Origin: Pseudomonadota bacterium
GTDB lineage: Bacteria; Pseudomonadota; Alphaproteobacteria; Rhizobiales; Xanthobacteraceae
NCBI GenBank assembly: GCA_023386635.1
Contig: JAEWJH010000102.1
Coordinates: 1-62,486 of the forward strand
Length of the DNA stretch: 62,486 nucleotides
Direction of reading: 5' to 3'
The number at the start of each line of letters is the position of its first letter. Within the stretch, counting starts at the first letter, position 1. The notes beneath the pieces are model-generated. The model saw only the letters and a list, made by a program, of their open reading frames with translations. It did not search any database and was not told the DNA's origin. Both the position numbers and the translations under genes were made by a program. Of the stretch, positions 24,954 to 33,053 are shown in pieces.

Positions 24954-26032
24954 GCAGGAAAAACGTCTGCATCATCGCCGAAGCCGGCGTGAACCATAAT
25001 GGTGATTACGATATGGCCTGTAGGCTGATTGCCGCGGCCGCGAAGACTGGAGCTGATATCGTCAAGTTTCAAACGTTCCGGAGCGATGCGCTCGTCACCA
25101 CGGGCGCCGGCAAGGCCGCATACCAAGCCAGGCAAACCGGCGGCCAGGAGACACAGCATGCGATGCTCAAGCGGCTTGAGCTGAGCTACGAGACGTTTCG
25201 CCGTTTGATGAAAGTCGCAAGCGACGAGGGCATCGCGTTTCTCTCGACGCCGTTCGACATCATCAGCCTGCATTTTCTAGTCAAGGATCTGGGTCTCAAG
25301 CAGATCAAGCTCGGATCGGGCGAGGTGACCAACGGTCCGATCCTTCTGGAGGCGGCACGCCTGGATTGCGATCTGATTGTTTCGACCGGGATGAGTTCGC
25401 TGGCTGAGGTATCCGATGCCGTGGGCGTGTTGGCATTCGGGTACGGGAATCCCTCCGCATATCCGTCGGGCAATGATCTGGCGTCAGCTTTTGACAACCC
25501 TGCCGCCGTGGATCGTGTCCGCCGTCGGGTCACGCTACTCCATTGCACCAGCCAGTATCCGGCGCCGGTCCGTGAAACCAATCTCGCGGCGATGGATACC
25601 TTGAGAGGAACATTCGGAACGGCTGTCGGCTTTTCCGATCATACCGACGGCATCGCCGTATCGCTAGCGGCCGCTGCGCGCGGCGCCAGCATGATCGAGA
25701 AGCACCTGACGCTTGACAAAAATCTGCCGGGTCCCGATCACAGTGCGTCGCTTGAGCCGGGTGAGTTTTGTCGATTGGTACATGGAATTCGAGAAATCGA
25801 ATGTGCCATCGGCGACGGTGTGAAGGGTATCCAGCCCTCAGAGGTCGATACGCGCGACGTTGCGCGGAAAAGCCTGGTCGCACTGACGGTCGTTAAGAAG
25901 GGCGAAGTCTTCACCGAGGCCAATCTCGGCGTGTTGCGGCCGGGTACCGGCATCTCTCCGATCCATTACTGGGAATGGCTGGGGCGCGCTTCAGATCGCG
26001 TTTACGGTGTCGGGAGTCTGATCGGACAATGA
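24950..26032 (+). CDS. legI: N-acetylneuraminate/legionaminate synthase (NeuB family)
   Basis: 360 residues. A TIM-barrel part carries IAEAGVNHNGD, IVKFQTF, STGMSSL, HCTSQYPAP, GFSDHT and EKHLTLDK. A C-terminal SAF/antifreeze-like domain (about 290-355) has DVARKSLVAL and VLRPGTGISP. The family condenses a hexosamine with phosphoenolpyruvate to give a nine-carbon sugar. Next to LegB/LegC/LegG homologues, the product should be legionaminic acid or a derivative. A 4-base overlap links it to both neighbours. Confidence 0.9.
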   Translation: MSRKNVCIIAEAGVNHNGDYDMACRLIAAAAKTGADIVKFQTFRSDALVTTGAGKAAYQARQTGGQETQHAMLKRLELSYETFRRLMKVASDEGIAFLSTPFDIISLHFLVKDLGLKQIKLGSGEVTNGPILLEAARLDCDLIVSTGMSSLAEVSDAVGVLAFGYGNPSAYPSGNDLASAFDNPAAVDRVRRRVTLLHCTSQYPAPVRETNLAAMDTLRGTFGTAVGFSDHTDGIAVSLAAAARGASMIEKHLTLDKNLPGPDHSASLEPGEFCRLVHGIREIECAIGDGVKGIQPSEVDTRDVARKSLVALTVVKKGEVFTEANLGVLRPGTGISPIHYWEWLGRASDRVYGVGSLIGQ

Positions 26033-26667
26033 CTGGGGGCCGCGTGGTCATTGTCGGTGGTGGCGCTTACGCACGGATTCTCATAAAAGCTTTACGTCTT
26101 CTGTCTGTGGATGTCGTCGGAATTGTGGATGCAGACGCGACGATGAAGAATCAAAAGGTTGATGGCATATCTGTGCTTGGTGGCGATGAAACTCTCGACG
26201 ATCTCGACCGTGAGATCCATTTGGTGAATGGCGTAGGGTCTGCTAACTCGATGCTACCGCGCCGCGCAGTTTTTGAACGGCTCGCCAGTAAAGGGCATCG
26301 TTTCGCTTCCGTTATTCATCCCGCAGCCATTTGCGAAAGCGATGTCAAGCTCGGCGAAGGCGTCCACATCTTGGCAGGAGCTATCGTGCAGACCTTTACT
26401 GCCATTGCCGCCGATACGATCGTGAATATGGGTGCTTTGATCGACCATGATTGCAAGGTCGGTGCGCATTGCCATATCGCTCCTCGCGTGGCGTTGTCTG
26501 GGAACGTTGAGGTGGGTGATGCGTGTTTTGTCGGAGTAGGCGCGGTCGTAATCCAGGGAATCTCAATCGGCGCGGAGAGCGTCGTTGCGGCGGGTAGTGC
26601 CGTAATCCGCGATGTTGGGGCCGGCTCAGTCGTGGCGGGCGTTCCCGCTAGGCCGATATCCAGATGA
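26029..26667 (+). CDS. NeuD/PglD-type acetyltransferase (LegH candidate)
   Basis: 212 residues from ATG 26029, which overlaps the synthase stop. The N-terminal mini-Rossmann part has VVIVGGGAYARILIKAL. The C-terminal left-handed beta-helix of hexapeptide repeats contains IDHDCKVGAHCHIAP, where the first His corresponds to the catalytic base of PglD. It would N-acetylate the 4-amino sugar made by LegC before 2-epimerisation. O-acetylation of the finished nonulosonate, as proposed for some NeuD proteins, is the alternative. Confidence 0.82.
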   Translation: MTGGRVVIVGGGAYARILIKALRLLSVDVVGIVDADATMKNQKVDGISVLGGDETLDDLDREIHLVNGVGSANSMLPRRAVFERLASKGHRFASVIHPAAICESDVKLGEGVHILAGAIVQTFTAIAADTIVNMGALIDHDCKVGAHCHIAPRVALSGNVEVGDACFVGVGAVVIQGISIGAESVVAAGSAVIRDVGAGSVVAGVPARPISR

Positions 26668-27491
26668 GAGCTACAAGTGTGAAGAACGATTTCGACTTGT
26701 CCGGTAAAGTTTCGGTAGTGACCGGCGGTGCGGGAATTATCGGCGGAGCCGTAGTGCGCGCGCTCGCCGAACATGGTTCGGCAGTTGCGGTGGTCGATAT
26801 CGACACAAAAGCAGCGGAAATGACCGCATCGAAGATCGCAAGTGAGACGGGTGCGAAAGTTGTCGGGGTTGGTTGCGACGTGTCCGATCCGGTGTCGGTG
26901 CTAGAAATGGTTGATGCCGTGAAATCTTGCCTCGGGGGCATCGACATCCTTCACAATAACGCTGCCACCAAAGGAAAAAGCCTAGAAGCGTTTCTGCGGG
27001 AGTTCGAGGTTTACTCCCTCGATGTCTGGCGCGAGATCATGAGTGTCAATGTCGATGGTATGTTTCTGGTGGCCCAGGCGGTCGGCCGTTTGATGATCGA
27101 ACAGGGGCGCGGCGGCAGTATCATTCAGACAGCATCGATCTATGGTTTGGTTGGTCCTGATTTCAGCATTTACGAAGGTTCAGAATACAACGGTCAGCCA
27201 ATTACAACCCCCGCCGTCTATTCGACGTCCAAGGCGGCAGTGGTTGGTTTGACTAAATATCTGTCGGCGTATTGGGCATCCAAAAACATCCGGGTGAACG
27301 CTATTGTTCCCGGTGGTGTTGAGAGTGGGCAGAACGAGTTATTCCGCAAACGTTATAGCGCCAGGGCCCCGCTTGGCAGAATGGCGCATCGAGAAGAAAT
27401 CGCCAACGCGGTCGTGTTTCTGGCAGCTCCGGCGTCAAGTTACGTGACCGGCCAAACCATTGCAGTAGATGGCGGTTGGACCACGCAATGA
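26664..27491 (+). CDS. Short-chain dehydrogenase/reductase (PtmA-like)
   Basis: 275 residues of classical SDR fold. VVTGGAGIIGG is the cofactor loop, NNAATK the structural motif, QTASIYG the catalytic Ser and YSTSK the Tyr-Lys pair; the C-terminus VTGQTIAVDGGWT is standard. Campylobacter nonulosonate clusters hold a similar gene, ptmA, next to the CMP-transferase gene, as here. The substrate is not established from sequence. Overlaps the acetyltransferase stop (ATGA); a 108-base gap follows. Confidence 0.78.
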   Translation: MRATSVKNDFDLSGKVSVVTGGAGIIGGAVVRALAEHGSAVAVVDIDTKAAEMTASKIASETGAKVVGVGCDVSDPVSVLEMVDAVKSCLGGIDILHNNAATKGKSLEAFLREFEVYSLDVWREIMSVNVDGMFLVAQAVGRLMIEQGRGGSIIQTASIYGLVGPDFSIYEGSEYNGQPITTPAVYSTSKAAVVGLTKYLSAYWASKNIRVNAIVPGGVESGQNELFRKRYSARAPLGRMAHREEIANAVVFLAAPASSYVTGQTIAVDGGWTTQ

Positions 27492-27599
27492 ACGAAGTTT
27501 TTATATTTCGCTCTCCCATCGGGAATTGGGGGTGCTTGTCGCTGTGCGCAAGCACAGGGATTTCGCTGTGATTGCGTGCCTAACTAAGCAGATAGCTCG
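27492..27599 (+). other. Intergenic gap with stem-loop inside the nonulosonate cluster
   Basis: This is the first real gap after nine tightly linked genes. It contains an inverted repeat GTGCTTG (27532-27538) and CAAGCAC (27549-27555) with a 10-base loop and no T-run. It marks the passage to a more AT-rich segment. It may hold an extra promoter or be the seam of a recombination; neither is proven. Confidence 0.35.
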
Positions 27600-28316
27600 G
27601 TGTTATCGGTGAAGCGGGTTTGCACGATTTGTGCACGCGGGGGCTCAAAGGGCCTGCCGAAGAAAAATGTGCGTCCATTGTTAGGCAAGCCGCTAATTGC
27701 TTGGAGCGTTGAACAAGCAAAGGTTAGCGGACTCTTTGAGTGCATTTCTGTTTCAAGCGACGCGGATGATATTCTGTCCGCAGCAACGGCAGCAGGGGCA
27801 GATCATATCATTCGTCGTCCGGTGGAAATGGCGACAGACTCGGCATCGAAGCTTCCAGCCATTCGCCACGCTGTATTGACAACCGAGCATATACGCGGTG
27901 TAAAATTTGACACAATGGTGGACATTGATGCGACATCTCCACTGCGCCTAATATCGGATATTGTTGGCGCGGTAGAGTTGCTCGAGAAGTCGGACTCGTC
28001 GAGTGTCATTACAGGCGCTATCGCGCGGCGATCTCCGTATTTTAACCTTGTGGAAGTCGACACAAGCGGCGTGGTAGCCTTATCCAAACCTCTGCCAAAT
28101 CGCGTGGAGCGCCGCCAGGATGGGCCGCGCTGCTATGACATGAATGCGTCAGTCTATGTGTGGAAGCGGGATGCATTCATGGCGGATCCGCGAGTTTTCT
28201 ACCCAGACAGCCGTCTGTTTGAAATGCCCGAAGATCGGTCTGTCGATATCGATTCCGAAATCGATTTCTTCGTTGTCGAGAAGCTATTGCTGTCTCGGCG
28301 GGCGCTCGGGTCATAG
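27600..28316 (+). CDS. legF: CMP-legionaminate/acylneuraminate cytidylyltransferase
   Basis: 238 residues. The N-terminal CTICARGGSKGLPKKNVRPLLGKPLI motif and DIDATSPLR near 103-111 identify the acylneuraminate cytidylyltransferase family. It activates the nonulosonate with CTP for glycosyltransferases. Start is either GTG 27600 or GTG 27609; the latter gives the more usual MKRVCTICARGG. It completes the pathway encoded by the nine preceding genes, although separated from them by 108 bases. Confidence 0.87.
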   Translation: MLSVKRVCTICARGGSKGLPKKNVRPLLGKPLIAWSVEQAKVSGLFECISVSSDADDILSAATAAGADHIIRRPVEMATDSASKLPAIRHAVLTTEHIRGVKFDTMVDIDATSPLRLISDIVGAVELLEKSDSSSVITGAIARRSPYFNLVEVDTSGVVALSKPLPNRVERRQDGPRCYDMNASVYVWKRDAFMADPRVFYPDSRLFEMPEDRSVDIDSEIDFFVVEKLLLSRRALGS

Positions 28317-28328
28317 AAAGAATGCTAT

Positions 28329-28994
28329 ATGAAGCTGTCTATTCAAAAGACTGACTTGATATCTTACGTTAATCGACAGCTCGATACCTTTTTTCCAGAT
28401 GGCGCGACTGTCGGCGACTCATCTCGCGTCGTGGGCGTAGCGCTCGACCGCCTGGAGCATTGTTTTTCGCACATCCGTGTTAAGCGATATTTTGACGACG
28501 ATGGTCCGCTATTCGACCATCTTCACACCGATCAGTACGCGATGTTCCTATATTTTTTGTCGAATTCAGCGTTCAAAGAGGAGCAGCATCTTCTCGCCAA
28601 AAAAACCTATGTGCTGAATAAAGCGCTTCATGCGGTTGATATTCTATACGAAGTCAATCTTCCGGATATTTTCTGTCTGGCGCATCCCATGGGGACGACC
28701 CTCGGCAAGGCCTCCTACAGCGATTATTTTTGCTGCTATCACAACTGTACGGTCGGCTCGAACCTCGAGGGCGAATATCCAAAATTGGGGCGAGGGGTCG
28801 TCATGTATAGCGGCAGCCGAGTAGTCGGGCGGTCGTTGCTTGCAGACAATACCTTTGTCGCCACGGGTGCGATTGTTCGTGATCGAACCGGGCTGCCGGC
28901 GAACAGCGTGCTCCACGGCGTATATCCAAACGACAAAGTTTCGATGACCCAGCGCAACGTCATCCGAGATGTTTTCAGGATGGGCAGTATCTAA
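28329..28994 (+). CDS. Serine-acetyltransferase-like hexapeptide acyltransferase
   Basis: 221 residues. The first 110 are alpha-helical, as in CysE-like proteins. Then HPMGTTLGKASYSDYFCCYHNCTVGSN begins a left-handed beta-helix with LGRGVVMYSGSRVVG and ADNTFVATGAIVRD. The His after LA is at the position of the CysE catalytic His. It probably acetylates the nonulosonate or its precursor rather than serine, given its neighbours. ATG 28329, twelve bases after the CMP-transferase gene. Confidence 0.7.
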   Translation: MKLSIQKTDLISYVNRQLDTFFPDGATVGDSSRVVGVALDRLEHCFSHIRVKRYFDDDGPLFDHLHTDQYAMFLYFLSNSAFKEEQHLLAKKTYVLNKALHAVDILYEVNLPDIFCLAHPMGTTLGKASYSDYFCCYHNCTVGSNLEGEYPKLGRGVVMYSGSRVVGRSLLADNTFVATGAIVRDRTGLPANSVLHGVYPNDKVSMTQRNVIRDVFRMGSI

Positions 28995-29034
28995 CCTGTT
29001 CGCCGCATAGGCTGAATGGATTCTGGTGAAAACT

Positions 29035-29057
29035 CCCTGTCCGGATGGGGGCAGGGG
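29035..29057 (+). promoter_or_regulatory. Hairpin covering the possible ribosome binding site of the next gene
   Basis: CCCTGTCC (29035-29042) can pair with GGGCAGGG-type sequence (29049-29056), giving an 8-base stem with one G-T pair and a 6-base loop. The G-rich right arm is the only Shine-Dalgarno-like sequence before the ATG at 29061. If that ATG is the true start, folding would mask the site. If the GTG at 29085 is used instead, the hairpin is simply upstream. Confidence 0.3.
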
Positions 29058-29060
29058 TAA

Positions 29061-30251
29061 ATGCACGAGGCATCGGCTGGGGTTGTGACGGAAATAAACA
29101 AGAAGATTATCTATATCGCGTTTATGCCCCTAACCGAGAAAATCCATCGTGAATGGTTCGTGGATTTCCTTCGTACAAAAGGTCACGATGTTGAGTATTG
29201 GAATCTGTCTCCATTCCTGAATGGTTTGAAAGGAGACGGCGATTTACAAGAGGCAAAATTCAATCGCCGTTTTTTTTCCTTTTCGGAGTTCGAGACTGCC
29301 CTCGGCGCGCTGTCAAATGATCTGACGGTTTGCGTCATGTTGATGGGCTATGGTGAGAGATTTGTGCCGGTGTATCGGCTTCTCACAAAATACAGATGTC
29401 GCATGGTGTATCTTGCATGGGGTTATGTCCCCTGGCGGCGGGAACGGGAGTGGAAGGAAAAGGTGGTTTCACTGCTAAGTCCCAGGAAGTTTGTGAAACG
29501 GGCTTTTTTCAAACTTCGCGCGGTGGTCTACAGGAAATTAGGTCTGGTCGAGCCCTACGACATCGTGTTCTCTTCGTCGCCCACCATTGCTGCCACGCGC
29601 TTTGATGCGAAGAAAATAGTTCAGATCAATTCCTCAGACTACGATCGCTTTGTCGAAAATGATGACGTTGTCGATCTGAAGTCGCCAAAGCCTTACGCGG
29701 TATTTCTTGATATCTTCCTGCCTTATCAATCGGATTTGACGTTTTCCGGGGTGCAAAAGGTCGACCCGGAACGGTACTACTCATCGTTGAATCGCTTTTT
29801 TGACTTGATCGAACACAGGCACGATGTTCGCATCGTCATCGCCGCGCATCCAAAGGCGCGCTACGCGGCGGATCAATTCAATGGTCGCGAGATTGTCAGT
29901 GGGAAGACGCCCGCGCTTGTGAAACAGGCGTCGTTTGCGATCTCTCATAATAGTACGTCAATTTCATTCGCGATCCTCGCGCACAAACCGACGATTTTTG
30001 TCTACACGCAAGAGATGTTCGAGCTTTATCGACACACTGTTGTCGCGGACATGGAAATGATGTCGGAATTTCTTGGGGCGTCGATCAATAACATTGACAA
30101 GCTGCATGATTATGGCGGGATTGATATCCGTCCTCCTGATCTGGATCGTTATGAAGCCTACAAACGCCAGTTTCTGGGAGGAGCGGGAGGTGGAAATGTT
30201 CCGGCGCGCGATGTTTTCTACCGCGAAATTCGTGGGCTTTTTGCTCAGTAG
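29061..30251 (+). CDS. Uncharacterised protein, candidate nonulosonate glycosyltransferase
   Basis: 396 residues, no membrane segments. I cannot name the family with certainty. It begins IIYIAFMPLTEKIHREWFVDFLRTKGHDVEYWNLS, a GT-B-like first strand. Near residues 261-266 it has AAHPKA, and near 295-310 SHNSTSISFAILAHKP. An HP motif followed by a Ser/Thr cluster is the pattern that binds CMP-sugars in bacterial polysialyl- and Kdo-transferases (GT38/GT52/KpsC-like). Lying directly after the CMP-nonulosonate synthetase, a role as the nonulosonate transferase is a reasonable inference. Start may be ATG 29061 or GTG 29085. Confidence 0.6.
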   Translation: MHEASAGVVTEINKKIIYIAFMPLTEKIHREWFVDFLRTKGHDVEYWNLSPFLNGLKGDGDLQEAKFNRRFFSFSEFETALGALSNDLTVCVMLMGYGERFVPVYRLLTKYRCRMVYLAWGYVPWRREREWKEKVVSLLSPRKFVKRAFFKLRAVVYRKLGLVEPYDIVFSSSPTIAATRFDAKKIVQINSSDYDRFVENDDVVDLKSPKPYAVFLDIFLPYQSDLTFSGVQKVDPERYYSSLNRFFDLIEHRHDVRIVIAAHPKARYAADQFNGREIVSGKTPALVKQASFAISHNSTSISFAILAHKPTIFVYTQEMFELYRHTVVADMEMMSEFLGASINNIDKLHDYGGIDIRPPDLDRYEAYKRQFLGGAGGGNVPARDVFYREIRGLFAQ

Positions 30252-30363
30252 GAATGCGCTTTGTTTGTCGCGTCCGTGAATCGTTTTGGGATTTGTCGAT
30301 ATCTTAAGGCGTGATGTAGCTCGGCGCGAATTGGCGTGGTTGATTCAAAAGGACGACATAAAG

Positions 30364-31233
30364 ATGCCGGTCGAAATTGCTAAATCGATCCTTTCGCGAG
30401 TGAGGGATTGGTTTTCAAGGGGGCAATCGGATTTGTTACGTCTCCAGCACGACGTGGCGCTCCGTTCAGTCTGGATGCAATCGATCGGCGCAGCGAAGAA
30501 CCCGCTTAATAAGTTTGGTGCGAAATATTTCTCTCAGGCTGACGAAGATGGGATCACTCTCGAGATCGTCAGGCGTCTTGGGCTCGACAGCGGAACATTC
30601 GCCGAGCTCGGTGTTGGCGATGGACTGGAGAACAATACGCTGATCTTACTCGCGAACAATTGGCGTGGATTTTGGATTGGTGGGCAGAAATTGAGTTTTG
30701 ACGCTACTGTCAATCCCGATCGTTTCTCATTTTTCCAATCCTGGGTTTCTCAGGAGAACATCGTTCCCTTGATTAAAACGGGGCTCGGTAGACTTGCGGC
30801 AGATGATGTCGATGTCCTGAGTCTCGATCTGGACGGGAATGATTATTATTTTATCCGGAAAGTGCTGCAATCCGGGATTCTGCCGAAGCTGTTTATCGTC
30901 GAATACAACGGCAAATTTCCGCCGCCGATTAAGTGGACCATTGCATACGACCCGGATCATCACTGGGACGGGACGGATTATCATGGTGCGTCAATTGCGT
31001 TGCTTGCGGAGTTATTTTCTCAGCATTCTTACACGCTCGTTTGTTGTAACGCGGCAACGGGTGTAAACGCATTCTTTGTCAGAAACCAGTTTCTTTCGTC
31101 ATTCGCCGATGTGCCGACGGCAATAGAGGATATTTTTGTCGGTGGGCGATATCAGCTTTTTCACAGATGGGGTAATCCGCCGTCGCCAAAAACTATAGAG
31201 CGAATGTTGAAATCCGCTTCGGCAGTCGTCTAG
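30364..31233 (+). CDS. Class I SAM methyltransferase-like protein (FkbM-related group)
   Basis: About 289 residues from ATG 30364, preceded by AAGGAC. It contains FSQADEDGITLEIVRRLG and FAELGVGDGLENNT, the SAM-binding strand and loop as found in FkbM-like proteins of polysaccharide loci, then DVLSLDLDGNDYYFI and FIVEYNGKFPPP. It may O-methylate a sugar. The glycine-rich loop is shorter than in standard methyltransferases, so loss of activity or another role is possible. A longer frame from TTG 30286 exists. Confidence 0.6.
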   Translation: MPVEIAKSILSRVRDWFSRGQSDLLRLQHDVALRSVWMQSIGAAKNPLNKFGAKYFSQADEDGITLEIVRRLGLDSGTFAELGVGDGLENNTLILLANNWRGFWIGGQKLSFDATVNPDRFSFFQSWVSQENIVPLIKTGLGRLAADDVDVLSLDLDGNDYYFIRKVLQSGILPKLFIVEYNGKFPPPIKWTIAYDPDHHWDGTDYHGASIALLAELFSQHSYTLVCCNAATGVNAFFVRNQFLSSFADVPTAIEDIFVGGRYQLFHRWGNPPSPKTIERMLKSASAVV

Positions 31234-31302
31234 CAATCGCGGCACGATATTGATCGACAGGCTAATCTCACTGGCGCCGATTGGCCATTGTGTGAGGATA
31301 CT

Positions 31303-32490
31303 TTGAGGATTGCGCTGTGGTGGCAGAACGAATCGTGGGGGGGCGTGGATACACACGCCGTTTCCCTGATCAACGCTTGGCCGGCGGCGGACGAGTTCGT
31401 CATCTTCCACAACGAACGCAATCCCGGCGTTAAGCGTGTCCGTTCGATATTGCCTGCCGGAACCGTCAAGATGGTGGCTGTCCCCGAATGGCAATATGAT
31501 GGCTCGTCGCGATTGATACGCGCGTGCTATTCTCTACTGTTGCCATTTCGCTTTTGGCGATGGAGTTTCCGCGCGCAGGAGGTTTTGGCGGCTAACGGTC
31601 CGTTCGATGCGCTCATTGCGAGCAATGGCGGTTACCCGGGTGCATGGACCGCGATCGCGGCGCTGTGGGGCGCTTCCCGTCTCAGAACCGCCAAGCGTAT
31701 GCTGCTTGTTCATCATGCGGCATCAGCATTCGGCATCAGTCGCCAGACCTTCGAGCGGGTGCTGGACCGCGCGGTACAACGATGGGCGACCGATCTGGTG
31801 GCGGTATCGCGCGCGACGCGCGAAACCCTGATCCGCATCCGTCATTTCGACACGGAGCGCAACCCCATCCGGGTGATCCACAACGGCATCGCCGCTGTGT
31901 CCGAGCCCGCGGCCGCGCCGGATTTGCGTGGCCGATGGCAAGTCGCGCCCGGCGAATTTCTGGTCGGTATGATCGGGCGCATCGAGCGCTACAAAGGCCA
32001 CGAGGATGTCTTGCTGGCGTTGGCCGAATTGCCGGAAGACCTGCGTGGCCGTCTCCGTCTCGTGGTTGTCGGAACCGGGCATGAGGCCGAGATTTCGCGG
32101 TTGCGCGCCCTTTCCCAACGCATCGGGGTGGCGGACCGCGTGATCTTCGCGGGGTTCGTCGACGTGGAATCCCGTGCGATCGTCCGTCAGTTCGATCTCC
32201 TGGTGATGGCGACGAAGGATTTCGAGGGTTTCGGCTTGTCCATCGCCGAAGCAATGTCGGTCGGAACGCCGGTTCTGGCGACGAAAGTCGGCGGCGTCAC
32301 CGAATTTGCCAACGACCATGTCGCGGTGCTTGTTCCGCCGGAAGCCCCGGAAGAGATCGCGCGCGCGCTCGAAACGACGATGCGTGATCCCGCTGCGAGC
32401 CAGCAGCGTGCCTCCCGTGCACTTGAACATATCAAGATGTTCAGTGAAACAGACATGTCCCAACGATTTCACAGGCTCCTTTCGCTATGA
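31303..32490 (+). CDS. Glycosyltransferase family 4
   Basis: About 395 residues, GT-B fold. The N-terminus RIALWWQNESWGGVDTHA carries the GG donor-loop motif. HNGIAAVSE, GMIGRIERYKGHEDVLLAL and FEGFGLSIAEAMSVGTPVLATKVGGVTEF are classic GT4 signatures. I favour the TTG at 31303 because GAGGA lies four bases upstream. Acts in the cytoplasm on lipid-linked acceptor. Stop overlaps the next start (ATGA), beginning a tightly packed run of genes. Confidence 0.88.
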   Translation: MRIALWWQNESWGGVDTHAVSLINAWPAADEFVIFHNERNPGVKRVRSILPAGTVKMVAVPEWQYDGSSRLIRACYSLLLPFRFWRWSFRAQEVLAANGPFDALIASNGGYPGAWTAIAALWGASRLRTAKRMLLVHHAASAFGISRQTFERVLDRAVQRWATDLVAVSRATRETLIRIRHFDTERNPIRVIHNGIAAVSEPAAAPDLRGRWQVAPGEFLVGMIGRIERYKGHEDVLLALAELPEDLRGRLRLVVVGTGHEAEISRLRALSQRIGVADRVIFAGFVDVESRAIVRQFDLLVMATKDFEGFGLSIAEAMSVGTPVLATKVGGVTEFANDHVAVLVPPEAPEEIARALETTMRDPAASQQRASRALEHIKMFSETDMSQRFHRLLSL

Positions 32491-33050
32491 CCGACTCACA
32501 GGATTTGAAAGTCAATATCGGAGCGGGAACCGACATTATTCCCGGCTGGGTGAATCATGATGTCGCGGCGCTGCCGGGTATCGATTGCGTGCATGATTTG
32601 AATGTTCGTCCCTGGCCATGGGAGGACAGGAGCGTCAGCGAGATCAAGATTTTCGACGTGCTGGAGCACGTCGAAGAACTGATCCCGTCGATCGAGGAAA
32701 TCTGGCGCATCCTGAAGCCGGGCGGACTCTGCCGCATCAGCGTTCCGTATTGGAATTGTTGGTGCGTGTCGGCGGATCCGACGCACCGGCGCGCATTTCA
32801 TGAAACGACATTCCATTTTTTCGATCCGAATTCGCCTTACTGCAAGGCGCGCCCTTACTACTCGAAGGCGCGTTTTTCGATCGCGGAAGAGCATCTCATT
32901 CTGGTGCCGTTCAATCCTTATCTGCTGATCCCCGGCATGCGTGAGATTGTCGTCAAGAATCCGCTGCCCAAGCGCATTGTCGGGCTGATCGGCAATTACT
33001 TCGTGTCCAACCTCATTCAGGGGTTGCGCGTCGTGCTGCAAAAGGTGTGA
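32487..33050 (+). CDS. Class I SAM-dependent methyltransferase
   Basis: 187 residues. KVNIGAGTDIIPGWVNHD is motif I, FDVLEHVEELIPSIEEIWRILKPGG carries the acidic and post-I motifs. This is the Methyltransf_11-type fold often annotated as a predicted SAM-dependent methyltransferase in LPS loci. No membrane segment. Its position between a GT4 and the CDP-glucose dehydratase gene suggests methylation of a CDP-6-deoxyhexose-derived residue, which is inference. Confidence 0.75.
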   Translation: MTDSQDLKVNIGAGTDIIPGWVNHDVAALPGIDCVHDLNVRPWPWEDRSVSEIKIFDVLEHVEELIPSIEEIWRILKPGGLCRISVPYWNCWCVSADPTHRRAFHETTFHFFDPNSPYCKARPYYSKARFSIAEEHLILVPFNPYLLIPGMREIVVKNPLPKRIVGLIGNYFVSNLIQGLRVVLQKV

Positions 33051-33053
33051 GCG

